DNA from: Verrucomicrobiaceae bacterium
GTDB lineage: Bacteria > Verrucomicrobiota > Verrucomicrobiia > Verrucomicrobiales > Verrucomicrobiaceae
Assembly: GCA_016795465.1 (NCBI GenBank)
Contig: JAEUHK010000106.1
Span: forward strand, 1 to 64,000
Length of the DNA stretch: 64,000 nucleotides
Reading direction: 5' to 3'
A model generated the notes under the pieces. That model saw nothing but the letters and a program-made list of their open reading frames with translations. It ran no database searches and was not told the DNA's origin. Position 1 is the stretch's first letter; each line of letters begins with the position of its first letter. Shown here one piece after another: positions 32,415-40,619 of this stretch. A program made the position numbers and the translations under genes.

Positions 32415-33887
32415 TTAACCGGCAGCCAGCGTGCCCTTCAGCAGATTCAGCAGCAGCCAGGGGCAGCAGCCGGTGAGCAGGAGGGTGGCGGCCATGAGGA
32501 TGAGAGGAAGGCGCTGCGGCAGGGCGGGGTCGCTCATGAAGAGGCCGGTGGTGGCGCTGCCGTGGAAGATGCTGCGGTAGGCGCGGAGCATGTACACGGC
32601 GCTCATCACCACACCCCAAAGGGCCAGAATGACGGTCCAGTGCAGATTGGTGAGCGCTCCTTTGAAACCGGTGAAGCTGCCGGCGAAGACCATGACCTCG
32701 CCCGCGAAGTTGCTGAGGCCGGGCAGGCCGATGCTGGCAAAGGCACCGAAGGCAAACAGCACGGTGAAGGCCGGTGCGTGGGAGGCGAGACCGCCGAGCT
32801 TGCTGTATTCGAGCGTGCCGAGCTGGTTGCGCATCTTGCCAGTGAGGGCAAACAGCAGCGCGATGGACACGCCGTGGGCGAACATGAGCAGCACCGCGCC
32901 TTTCAAAGCGATCTCGCTGCCTGCGGCGAGGGCGAGGAAGATGTAGCCCATGTGCATCACGCTGGAGTTGGCGAGCGTGTCGTCGAGGCGGCTGGCACGG
33001 ATGGTGACGAGACCCATGACGAGGATGTTGCCCAAAAGCATGAGCAGCAGCGCGTTTTGCACCCACGGGACGTTCGCACCCTGTGGCAGCAGCGGCAAAG
33101 CGATGCGCAGCAGGCCGTAGAGACCGAATTTTTTCAACACGCCCGCGTGTAGCATGGCGACGGGCGTCGGGGCGGTGGCGTAGGCCGGAGCCGCCCAGCT
33201 ATGGAAGGGGAAAAGGCTGACGAGCGTGCCAAAGCCGAGCAGCAGCACAAAGAAGATCGCGCCCTGTTTTTCGATGGGCAGCGGGGTTTGCTTGGCCTGC
33301 GCACGCAGCGCTTCGAGGTCGAAAGTGAGATGCGGACCTTCGCTGAACTCAACGACGAGCCACACGAGGCCCGCGAGCAGCACCAAGCTGCCGATGCCGA
33401 GGTAGATCGTGGCCTTCCAGGCGACTTTTTTGCGCTCAATCGGCTCCGCGTGGCCGTGGAGCGCGATCATGAGGAAGGTCGGGATCAGCGCCAGTTCGTG
33501 GAAGGCGTAGATGAAGAAGACATCGGTCGTCAGGAAGGCTCCCAACGCACCGCCGCCGATCAAAAGCGAGGCGACGTAGAAAATGGCCGGGCGGTCCTGA
33601 ATCTGCCAGACGGCCGCAAACATCACGATGGCGGTCAAAAGGGCCAAAATGAGCGAAACACCATCCGCGCCGACGGAGAAGCTCATCGCCGGATTGGCGA
33701 GGATTTCACGCGCATGTGTGTAGGCGAGGGTTGTGCTGCCTTTGGCGGCATATTGCCAGCTCAGGGCCAGCACGATGACCAGATTCACCAGCGTGGCTCC
33801 GACGGAGGCGGCACGCGCAGGCGCTCCGAACAGCACCGCGAGGGCGGCGAGGATCGGGAGCAGGATGACGATTTCGAGGACGCTCAT
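32415..33887 (-). CDS. nuoM: NADH-quinone oxidoreductase subunit M
   Basis: 490 residues. DVFFIYAFHELALIPTFLMIAL has the conserved Glu of the first half channel, and FPFHSWAAPAYATAPTPVAMLHAGVLKKFGLYGLLRI is the NuoM hallmark with its key Lys. Inner-membrane antiporter-like subunit of complex I. It is 12 bases downstream of nuoL. Confidence 0.96.
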   Translation of the reverse strand: MSVLEIVILLPILAALAVLFGAPARAASVGATLVNLVIVLALSWQYAAKGSTTLAYTHAREILANPAMSFSVGADGVSLILALLTAIVMFAAVWQIQDRPAIFYVASLLIGGGALGAFLTTDVFFIYAFHELALIPTFLMIALHGHAEPIERKKVAWKATIYLGIGSLVLLAGLVWLVVEFSEGPHLTFDLEALRAQAKQTPLPIEKQGAIFFVLLLGFGTLVSLFPFHSWAAPAYATAPTPVAMLHAGVLKKFGLYGLLRIALPLLPQGANVPWVQNALLLMLLGNILVMGLVTIRASRLDDTLANSSVMHMGYIFLALAAGSEIALKGAVLLMFAHGVSIALLFALTGKMRNQLGTLEYSKLGGLASHAPAFTVLFAFGAFASIGLPGLSNFAGEVMVFAGSFTGFKGALTNLHWTVILALWGVVMSAVYMLRAYRSIFHGSATTGLFMSDPALPQRLPLILMAATLLLTGCCPWLLLNLLKGTLAAG

Positions 33888-33899
33888 TCGGAAAGGGGA

Positions 33900-35807
33900 T
33901 CAATGGGTGCGGGGCAGCACAAACACGACAAGATAGACCACGGCGATGATGCCGCCGCCGAGCAGGAAGGTGTAGCCTTGCAGATGCCCGCCCTGAAGCA
34001 TGCGGGTGGCCGCGCCGATGCGAGCCACGAGGGCCGCGGGCAGACGTGCGACGAGTCCATCGACAAAGATGCGCTCCATCGCGGTGACGACCCACGCGAG
34101 GCCGTCCTGGCCCACGCGGACGATGACGGCGTAGATCTCGTCGAAGTAGAATTTGTTGGCGAAGAGCTTGATGCACACCGGATCGCTGTCCTTGCCCTTG
34201 TAGAGCAGGAAGGAGCTGATCGAGCCAATGAGCAGCACGGCGACCGAGGTCCACAGGACGGTGTCGTGGCCTTCGACGTGCTCGGGTTTCATCGCTTGGA
34301 GGAAGTCGGAGAACGGTCCCCAAGCCGAGAAGATCGAAAAGATGGCCAGCAGGGCCAGCGGCAGCGCCATGACGAGCGGCACCTCGGCGGCGTGATGCGC
34401 GGATTCCGTGCGGGCCTTGCCAAAGAAGGCCACGACGAGCAGTCGCGTCATGTAGAAGGCGGTCAGAGCAGCGGTGGCCGCACCGGCGAGGAAGAGCACG
34501 CGGCAGCCGCTATCAAACGCGGCACCGAGCACGGCTTCCTTGCTCCAGAAACCACTCAGCGGCGGCACGCCCATGAGCGCCGCAGTGCCGATGGCAAAGG
34601 TCCAGAAGGTGATCGGCATGTGCTTGCGCAGGCCGCCCATCTTCCAGATGTCCTGCTCATGGTGGCAGGCGTAGATGACGGCACCGGAGCCGAGGAAGAG
34701 CATCGCCTTGAAGAAAGCATGCGTGTAGAGGTGGAACATCGCCGGATGGCCGGGATGCGCCCCGTGCGCGGCCTCACCATGCAGCGCCGCCATCGCCACG
34801 GCACCGACGGCCATGACCATGTAGCCGAGCTGGCTGAGCGTGGAGTAGGCCAGGATGCGCTTGATATCGCCCTGCTGCGTGGCCATCAGCGCCGCGAGCA
34901 GCGCGGTGAAGCAGCCGATGCCCGCGATGGTCTCCGCGGCGAGCGGCGTGACGATCACAAAGCTCACACGCACCAGCATGTAAACGCCCGCGGCCACCAT
35001 CGTGGCGGCGTGGATGAGCGCGGAGACCGGCGTGGGGCCTTCCATCGCGTCCGGCAGCCACACATGCAGCGGGAACTGGGCGGATTTGCCAACCGCACCC
35101 ATGAAAAGGCACAACGCGGCGACGGTGATGATGCCGGGATTGTTTTTCAGCACCTCAGCCAGCGGTCCGCCGGTGACGAAAGCGTCTTGGAGGTTATCGA
35201 TGTTCAGATCACCCTTGTTCAGGCCGAAGAGGATCAAGATCCCGATCATGAAGCCGAAGTCGCCGATGCGGTTCGTGAGGAAAGCCTTCTTGCAGGCCTC
35301 GGCGGCGCTCGCCTTTTCATACCAGTGGCCGATGAGCAGGTAGGAGCTCAGACCGACGAGTTCCCAGTAGATGAACATCATCACCAGGTTCCCCGCCAGC
35401 ACGATGCCGGTCATGGAGAACATGAAGAGCGAGAGCGATCCAAAGAAGCGCGGCTTGGCCTCATCGTCCTTCATGTAGCCCATCGAGAAGATGTGCACGA
35501 GCATGCCAATGAAGGTCACGATGAACATCATGCCGCGGCTTTGATCGTCGATCATGGCGTCGATCCCGGCGCTCATGCCCTCGACGTCGATGAATTTCAG
35601 GATGCCCACCGTGCCCTCGGCACCCTTCGTGGCAAGCAGCGCCAGACTGGCGAGGAAGCAGATGACCGAGGAGCCCACGGAGATGAGCACGCTGGCGTTT
35701 TTCAGTGCCCGGTGACCCAGCAGGATGATGAGCGCCGAGAAAAACGGCAGCAGCAGCAGGATGGTGGGGAGGAACTGGCCTGGGGATTGGGCGTCGGCGG
35801 GAGGCAT
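33900..35807 (-). CDS. nuoL: NADH-quinone oxidoreductase subunit L
   Basis: 635 residues. NLVMMFIYWELVGLSSYLLIG contains the conserved Glu; FPLHVWLPDAMEGPTPVSALIHAATMVAAGVYMLVR is the NuoL signature. The C-terminal amphipathic helix region that runs along the membrane arm is present (residues about 545-610). Distal proton-pumping subunit of complex I. Confidence 0.96.
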   Translation of the reverse strand: MPPADAQSPGQFLPTILLLLPFFSALIILLGHRALKNASVLISVGSSVICFLASLALLATKGAEGTVGILKFIDVEGMSAGIDAMIDDQSRGMMFIVTFIGMLVHIFSMGYMKDDEAKPRFFGSLSLFMFSMTGIVLAGNLVMMFIYWELVGLSSYLLIGHWYEKASAAEACKKAFLTNRIGDFGFMIGILILFGLNKGDLNIDNLQDAFVTGGPLAEVLKNNPGIITVAALCLFMGAVGKSAQFPLHVWLPDAMEGPTPVSALIHAATMVAAGVYMLVRVSFVIVTPLAAETIAGIGCFTALLAALMATQQGDIKRILAYSTLSQLGYMVMAVGAVAMAALHGEAAHGAHPGHPAMFHLYTHAFFKAMLFLGSGAVIYACHHEQDIWKMGGLRKHMPITFWTFAIGTAALMGVPPLSGFWSKEAVLGAAFDSGCRVLFLAGAATAALTAFYMTRLLVVAFFGKARTESAHHAAEVPLVMALPLALLAIFSIFSAWGPFSDFLQAMKPEHVEGHDTVLWTSVAVLLIGSISSFLLYKGKDSDPVCIKLFANKFYFDEIYAVIVRVGQDGLAWVVTAMERIFVDGLVARLPAALVARIGAATRMLQGGHLQGYTFLLGGGIIAVVYLVVFVLPRTH

Positions 35808-35831
35808 GGGGCGGCGGTCGAGAGGTGCGGG

Positions 35832-36149
35832 TCAGCCCTGGAGCTTGGTGATGGCCTCGGTCTCCACGCTTTGCCGGGTGCGGAACAGCGCGACGATGAT
35901 GGCGAGGCCCACGGCCACCTCGGCGGCGGCCACGGTGATGGTGAAAAACACGAGCGACTGCGCGGTGTAATCCGGCAGGCCGTTGACGAGATGGAAGCGG
36001 CTGAAGCCGACCAGCGCCAGGTTCGCGGCACTGAGCATCATCTCCAGGCACATGTAGATGATGAGGATGTTCCGGCGGGCGATCACCCCGGCCAGACCGA
36101 GGGCGAAAAGCATGCCGCTGACGACGAGATAGTGGCCCAATGTGATCAT
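35832..36149 (-). CDS. nuoK: NADH-quinone oxidoreductase subunit K
   Basis: 105 residues with three transmembrane helices. GVIARRNILIIYMCLEMMLSAANL carries the conserved membrane Glu of helix 2, and the second Glu lies in AAAEVAVGLAI. Part of the central hydrophilic axis of complex I. Its start overlaps the nuoJ stop by 4 bases. Confidence 0.96.
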   Translation of the reverse strand: MITLGHYLVVSGMLFALGLAGVIARRNILIIYMCLEMMLSAANLALVGFSRFHLVNGLPDYTAQSLVFFTITVAAAEVAVGLAIIVALFRTRQSVETEAITKLQG

Positions 36150-36736
36150 GCGGCACCTCCTGGGTTCTTTTCACGCTTGCTCAGCACCACCACGCCCACC
36201 GTGCCCACGAGCAGCAGCAGACCGACGACCTGGATGTGGAAGCCGTATTGGTTGAAGAGGGTGAAACCGATCAATTTGGCATCGGGAAGTATCCCGGCCT
36301 TCAAATCGTTCGCGATGGTCGGCAGCTTCGCCGCACCTTCCGCCTTGCTCGCGGCCTCCACGAGGGCCAGCGGGGTATTTTGCGGCGTTTTCTCCGCCAG
36401 CTTCGTGTGGCCCACCACCGTCATGATCTGCGTCACCAGCAGCACGGCCACCACAATGCCACTCACGATGGCGGCCAGGTTCGGCTGCTTGCCTTCCTCC
36501 GCCTTGATGTCCAGCAGCATGATGATGAACAGGAAGAGCACCATGACCGCGCCAGCATACACGAGGATCTGGATCGTGCCGATGAAGTAGGCGTCCAGGC
36601 TTACAAACAGGGCCGCCAGCCCCACAAAACACGAGGCCAGCGACAGGGCGCTGGTAACCGGATTCCGCGCCGTGACCACCATGAGCCCAAAGCCCAGAGT
36701 GATGGCAGCGAGGAGGTAAAACAGAAGCGGAGGCAT
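36146..36736 (-). CDS. nuoJ: NADH-quinone oxidoreductase subunit J
   Basis: 196 residues from ATG 36736; the frame runs 40 codons further upstream but with atypical sequence. Five transmembrane helices; TIQILVYAGAVMVLFLFIIMLL is the NuoJ hallmark including the pi-bulge Tyr-Ala-Gly. First gene of the nuoJKLMN block. The upstream nuoA-I genes are not adjacent: the next gene is an unrelated kelch protein, so the complex I genes are split in this genome. Confidence 0.95.
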   Translation of the reverse strand: MPPLLFYLLAAITLGFGLMVVTARNPVTSALSLASCFVGLAALFVSLDAYFIGTIQILVYAGAVMVLFLFIIMLLDIKAEEGKQPNLAAIVSGIVVAVLLVTQIMTVVGHTKLAEKTPQNTPLALVEAASKAEGAAKLPTIANDLKAGILPDAKLIGFTLFNQYGFHIQVVGLLLLVGTVGVVVLSKREKNPGGAA

Positions 36737-36856
36737 GCGGGGAAATATCGAAATCCGAATGACGAATGACGGATGGGGCTCAGAAAGCACGCCAAAGGCC
36801 AAAAACCACACGGGAAGGCCGATGATGCGAGCGGGGGCGAGGGGCGGCAACCGCAT

Positions 36857-36876
36857 TTTGTGAAAAATTTCACAAA
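36857..36876. promoter_or_regulatory. Rex-type redox operator upstream of nuoJ
   Basis: TTGTGAAAAATTTCACAA (36858-36875) matches the Rex consensus TTGTGAAnnnnTTCACAA at every fixed position, and the symmetry extends to 9-bp arms. It lies 121 bases upstream of the nuoJ start. Rex is an NADH/NAD+-sensing repressor that controls nuo and other respiratory genes in several phyla. A CRP/FNR-type site would read differently (TGTGA...TCACA with 6 bases, or TTGAT...ATCAA). Confidence 0.65.
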
Positions 36877-36943
36877 GTCCCGCACGAGGGGCTCAGCAGG
36901 CCTTTTGGCGACCTTCAAAAACCTCGGCCACAGCCTCCGCTGT

Positions 36944-37882
36944 TCATTTCAGCAGCTCCGCCACCGGGATGCGGAAGAACTTGTCCGTCCGCGACTGCTT
37001 TTTGTCCTCGCCGCCCAGGCAATAGACATGGTCGCCCATCTTCACGAGCCCCACCATCGCCGCGTAGGGCAGCGGGACGGCTTTCCGGTAGCGGTCGGCC
37101 TTCACATCATAGATCACGGCCTCCGCCGTAAAGTCATCACGATACCCGCCAGCGATGTAGATGTGGCCGTCATTGAGCGTGACCGCCGTCAAACCCCGCG
37201 TCGGAGCCGCCATCGAGGCCAGTTTCCGCCACACGTTCTTCTCCGGCGAGAAGGCATAGGCCTCTGCCGTGTTCACCGGCAGCTTGGCTTCTGCGTCGTA
37301 GTTCATCCCGCCAAACACGAACAACTCATTTCCGACCACCGCTGAGGCCGCGGTGGCGAAGGGCTTGCCGGGGTAGTCGGCGAGGCGGGTCAGCCCACAT
37401 TTTTCGAGGCTGTATGCCGCTTGGGTCACACCGGCGAGATTAGCGGCATCATCAGTTCCTCCAACAAAATACATTCTTTCGCCAATCAGACCCCCGCTGA
37501 GTAAAACCATCGTCGATGGCAATTCGTCCTGCGGAGTCAGTTTCCCGGCCTTCGCGTGGCCGAAGATCTTGAGCGTCCGCTGTCCATCGCTCCCTCCCAG
37601 CAACAGCAAGTCACTCACATGCGAAAAACCAAGGCCATAGGCAATGGGTGAGGGCATGTCGTGCCGTTTGGCCCACACACGGTTCTCTGGAGCAAAGGTG
37701 TAAACCCCGCTGAGCCAGTTCTTCTTCCCGCCTTCCCAATTCGTGCCACCCACGATCACGATTTGTCCGCCATGATGCCCACCGAGAAATCCCCCGTTCG
37801 GCTCCGGGAGCGGCGGAAGCTGCTCCCACTGGGCCAAAGCAGAGGAGGTCAGCGCCAGGCTAAGAAACAACCGTTTTGTCAT
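36944..37882 (-). CDS. Secreted kelch-repeat protein
   Basis: 312 residues from ATG 37882, with a signal peptide (MTKRLFLSLALTSSALAQ). Kelch blades are visible as repeated GG..W/IVIVGG, LLLLGG, MYFVGG, LFVFGG, IYIAGG and VYCLGG strands, giving about six blades. Kelch proteins of this size with a symporter nearby include sialic-acid mutarotases (NanM type), but no other sialate gene is present, so the role is left open. Last gene of a three-gene minus operon. Confidence 0.85.
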   Translation of the reverse strand: MTKRLFLSLALTSSALAQWEQLPPLPEPNGGFLGGHHGGQIVIVGGTNWEGGKKNWLSGVYTFAPENRVWAKRHDMPSPIAYGLGFSHVSDLLLLGGSDGQRTLKIFGHAKAGKLTPQDELPSTMVLLSGGLIGERMYFVGGTDDAANLAGVTQAAYSLEKCGLTRLADYPGKPFATAASAVVGNELFVFGGMNYDAEAKLPVNTAEAYAFSPEKNVWRKLASMAAPTRGLTAVTLNDGHIYIAGGYRDDFTAEAVIYDVKADRYRKAVPLPYAAMVGLVKMGDHVYCLGGEDKKQSRTDKFFRIPVAELLK

Positions 37883-38414
37883 CGGGATCAGTGGCTCGTT
37901 CATAGTGGTCAGTGTGTTCGGATTTCCAGCCGGGGCGGAGGCGCACATCGCTCTCACCGCTAAGTTCGCCGGGAGCGCTTGCGGGAGTGGCATCCGCCTC
38001 ACGCCGCATCTCCCACCAGCATTGGCCGCAGTGGTTGTGCTCGTGGTCGATGACGAAACCGGCCTGTTTCATGAGCGGGCCGATCCAGCCCATGCAGTGA
38101 TCGCAGTAGTCGCTGTATTGATGGAGGCCGTTGCGGATCAAAAAGCCCTTCGAGGGGCATTCGTGCATGTCGATGCGGAAGACATCGTCCGTCACCGTGC
38201 GCTCATACACCGCGCCTTCATCCGCGAGCGTCGGTCCCCAATACTCCTTCATGCCCTCGAAGCCCTTTTTCCCGATCAATTCGGACGCGTGAAGCTGCGA
38301 ATCGCGATGAATCGCCTCGTCCCAGTAGGCTTTCACCAGTTCGTGACCGCCGAGAAGGTTCAGCCACTCGAAGGTCCACTCGTAATGCCCGCAGAAGTCG
38401 TAGCAGCCAATCAT
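37860..38414 (-). CDS. Cysteine-rich protein, paralogue B
   Basis: 184 residues from ATG 38414. The N-terminus is YDFCGHYEWTFEWL, then a segment with KGFEGMKEYW. The C-terminal part has ECPSKGFL, YCDHC and HCGQCWWEM, a Cys/His-rich pattern suggesting a metal site or a catalytic Cys. The layout resembles L-2-amino-thiazoline-4-carboxylate hydrolase-like proteins, at low certainty. It overlaps the upstream paralogue by 4 bases and the kelch gene by 23. Confidence 0.65.
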   Translation of the reverse strand: MIGCYDFCGHYEWTFEWLNLLGGHELVKAYWDEAIHRDSQLHASELIGKKGFEGMKEYWGPTLADEGAVYERTVTDDVFRIDMHECPSKGFLIRNGLHQYSDYCDHCMGWIGPLMKQAGFVIDHEHNHCGQCWWEMRREADATPASAPGELSGESDVRLRPGWKSEHTDHYERATDPDDKTVVS

Positions 38415-38914
38415 GACGCGGTGGCGATGTCCTCCAGGTTTTGTGGTTCCAGGGCCGCGTGACGTTTCACGAAGCGCTGCGTGCAGCTTCCATTGCCGCC
38501 GCACACACGCACCGCGAGGCCCGCAGGCTTCGCGATGGCCTCGCTGACAAAATAACAGTGCTGGCAGATCTCCGGCACGATGTCGCGCCCATGCTCCCGC
38601 AGATGCCGGATGAGCGGACAGACCTTCACTTCGAGCGTCACCTCGTCCGGTGATTCATGCACCTCCACCTCCGCACCCGGCTCCGCAGCAAAAAAGGCCC
38701 GCCAATACTCCGCCACTCCACTCATCCCCTTCTCCCGCCACTGCTCCGACACCGGCCGGTAGTACTCACGACCAATGTCCTGCCAGTAACGCCGCAGGCC
38801 CTCAATGCCGTGACGCTGCTTGATGAAGCGAAACGTCGCGTTCGTCGCGAAGTAGAAATCCGCATGCCCCACCGGTTTGGTGTCGGGATAAGGCAAAACA
38901 GTGTCGGCGGGCAT
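38411..38914 (-). CDS. Cysteine-rich protein, paralogue A
   Basis: 167 residues from ATG 38914. The pattern FRFIKQRHGIEGLRRYW, EVHESP, VCPLI, ICQHC and GNGSC parallels the following gene (paralogue B), so the two arose by duplication. Same tentative relation to the ATC-hydrolase-like fold. First gene of the operon, 114 bases from the divergent symporter gene. Confidence 0.65.
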   Translation of the reverse strand: MPADTVLPYPDTKPVGHADFYFATNATFRFIKQRHGIEGLRRYWQDIGREYYRPVSEQWREKGMSGVAEYWRAFFAAEPGAEVEVHESPDEVTLEVKVCPLIRHLREHGRDIVPEICQHCYFVSEAIAKPAGLAVRVCGGNGSCTQRFVKRHAALEPQNLEDIATAS

Positions 38915-39028
38915 GGCGTGGAGTCGTCGCCAGCATGGCCGAACTTTCCGGCGAAACCAGTGGCTCCGCGAGGAAACCACGAAATGCGGCGTTGCAGCCG
39001 CGTTGATGTCTCCGGTAGCCTCTTGCGC

Positions 39029-40498
39029 ATGACACACTTCTCCTGGCTCGATTACAGCATCTTCGGCGGGTATCTGGCCGCATCGGTGGGCGTGGGCCTG
39101 CTCTCCGCCCGTGGCTCGAAATCGCTGGGCGATTACTTTCTCGCGGGTCGCGGCATGAGCAGCATCCTCGTGGCGATGTCGATCCTCGCGGCGCTGTTCT
39201 CCGGCATCAGCTACCTCGCCGGTCCGGCGGATGTGTACAAGAACGGCTTCGCCTTCGCCTACATCGTGCTGGCGTTTTTTATCGCCACGCCCTTCACGAC
39301 GCTCTGGATGCTGCCGAAGTTTTATCAATCACGCTACTTCACGGCCTACCAGTTTCTCGAAGAACGCTTCTCGCTGTCCACGCGACTGCTCGCGTCCGGT
39401 CTCTTCATCTTCCGCGTGGCCCTGTGGCTGGCAGCGGCCACTTACGCCCCGGCTTTGGCACTCGAAAAAGTCACCGGCCTGCCGCTGTGGCTCACCATCC
39501 TGGCCTCAGGCACGCTCACCACGCTCTACACCGCGCTCGGAGGCATGCGGGCCGTCATCTGGACGGATGTGATGCAGCTCATCGTGCTCTTTGGCGGTCA
39601 GCTCATGATCGTCATCGTGGCATTGGGAAAAATCCCCGGCGGCCTCGGCGGCATGTGGGACACGGTGGTGGCCGATGGCCGCATGAATTTGAGCCTCTCC
39701 TTCAATCCCGCCGAACGCGTGAACCTCGGCGCGATCCTCCTCGCCGGTGCCTTCCTGCACCTCGTGCAAATGGCCACGGATCAGGTCAGCGTGCAGCGCT
39801 ACCTCAGCGCCGGCAGCTTGAAGGAATCGCAGCGCTCGCTTTGGATCAAGCTGTGGTTCGTGCTGCCGGTGCTGGTGCTCTTTTACGGCACCGGGCTCGT
39901 GCTCTACGCCTTCTACAAAACCCACGGCGATCCTCTCGCGGCCGGGTTGATTCAAAAGGAAGATCAAATCCTGCCCTACTTCGTCGTCACGCAGTTGCCC
40001 GCCGGTCTTCCCGGCCTGCTTATCGCGGCGATCTATGCAGCCAGCATGTCCACCATCAGCGCCGGCTTGAACTCCCTCGCCTCCGCCACGGTGATCGACT
40101 TCCAGCAGCGCCTCTCCGGTGTCGCCGATGGGGCGGCTTCGACGAAGGTCAGCAATGCCCGCTGGATCACCGTCGGCTACGGCGTGCTCGTGATGGCGCT
40201 CGCCTTTGCCGTATCGGCGATGCCGGGCAATCTCGTCGAGTCCGTGAACACCGTCATCGGACTAGTCGGCGGGCCACTGCTCGGATTGTTCTTCCTCGGC
40301 ATGTTCACAAAACGTGTCACCGCACGCGGCGCCCTTACAGGCTGTTTCACAGGATTTGCCGTTCTGCTCGGGGTCTTTCTATATCAAAATGGATGGTTCA
40401 CGGCGGAAAAGCCTGTGCAGCTCGTCTCTTTCGTCTGGTTTAGCCTGCTTGGGTGCCTCACGGCATGCGTTGTAGGCCTGGCCGCCTCACGTCGCTAA
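39029..40498 (+). CDS. Sodium:solute symporter (SSS family)
   Basis: 489 residues from ATG 39029, 13 or so transmembrane helices. FLAGRGMSSILVAMSILAALFSGISYLAGPADVYKNG is the SSS start signature and AAIYAASMSTISAGLNSLASATVIDF is the conserved sodium-site helix. It imports a small solute with Na+ across the inner membrane. Substrate unknown; the divergent kelch/cysteine-rich operon may be functionally linked. Confidence 0.92.
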   Translation: MTHFSWLDYSIFGGYLAASVGVGLLSARGSKSLGDYFLAGRGMSSILVAMSILAALFSGISYLAGPADVYKNGFAFAYIVLAFFIATPFTTLWMLPKFYQSRYFTAYQFLEERFSLSTRLLASGLFIFRVALWLAAATYAPALALEKVTGLPLWLTILASGTLTTLYTALGGMRAVIWTDVMQLIVLFGGQLMIVIVALGKIPGGLGGMWDTVVADGRMNLSLSFNPAERVNLGAILLAGAFLHLVQMATDQVSVQRYLSAGSLKESQRSLWIKLWFVLPVLVLFYGTGLVLYAFYKTHGDPLAAGLIQKEDQILPYFVVTQLPAGLPGLLIAAIYAASMSTISAGLNSLASATVIDFQQRLSGVADGAASTKVSNARWITVGYGVLVMALAFAVSAMPGNLVESVNTVIGLVGGPLLGLFFLGMFTKRVTARGALTGCFTGFAVLLGVFLYQNGWFTAEKPVQLVSFVWFSLLGCLTACVVGLAASRR

Positions 40499-40619
40499 GT
40501 GAGATGTTGGATTGAGCGACTGCGCCTGTGCAATTGTGGTCCTGTTCAGATCACAAATGGCTTATCTCCGGAGATTGAAGCTGGTTTGCTTCCTGCTACC
40601 AACCCGCCTGCCATTTTCC

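Noticed and set aside
30981..33152. A 723-codon open frame on the plus strand
   Set aside because: Antisense shadow of nuoN and nuoM, which are clearly real; it is made of repetitive Glu/Gly/Ala/Asp-rich text.
33201..36590. A 1,129-codon open frame on the plus strand, rich in His, Glu, Asp, Arg and Gly
   Set aside because: It lies antisense to nuoL/nuoK/nuoJ, whose membrane-protein codon pattern in high G+C DNA produces long shadow frames. The composition is not protein-like and no domain is visible.
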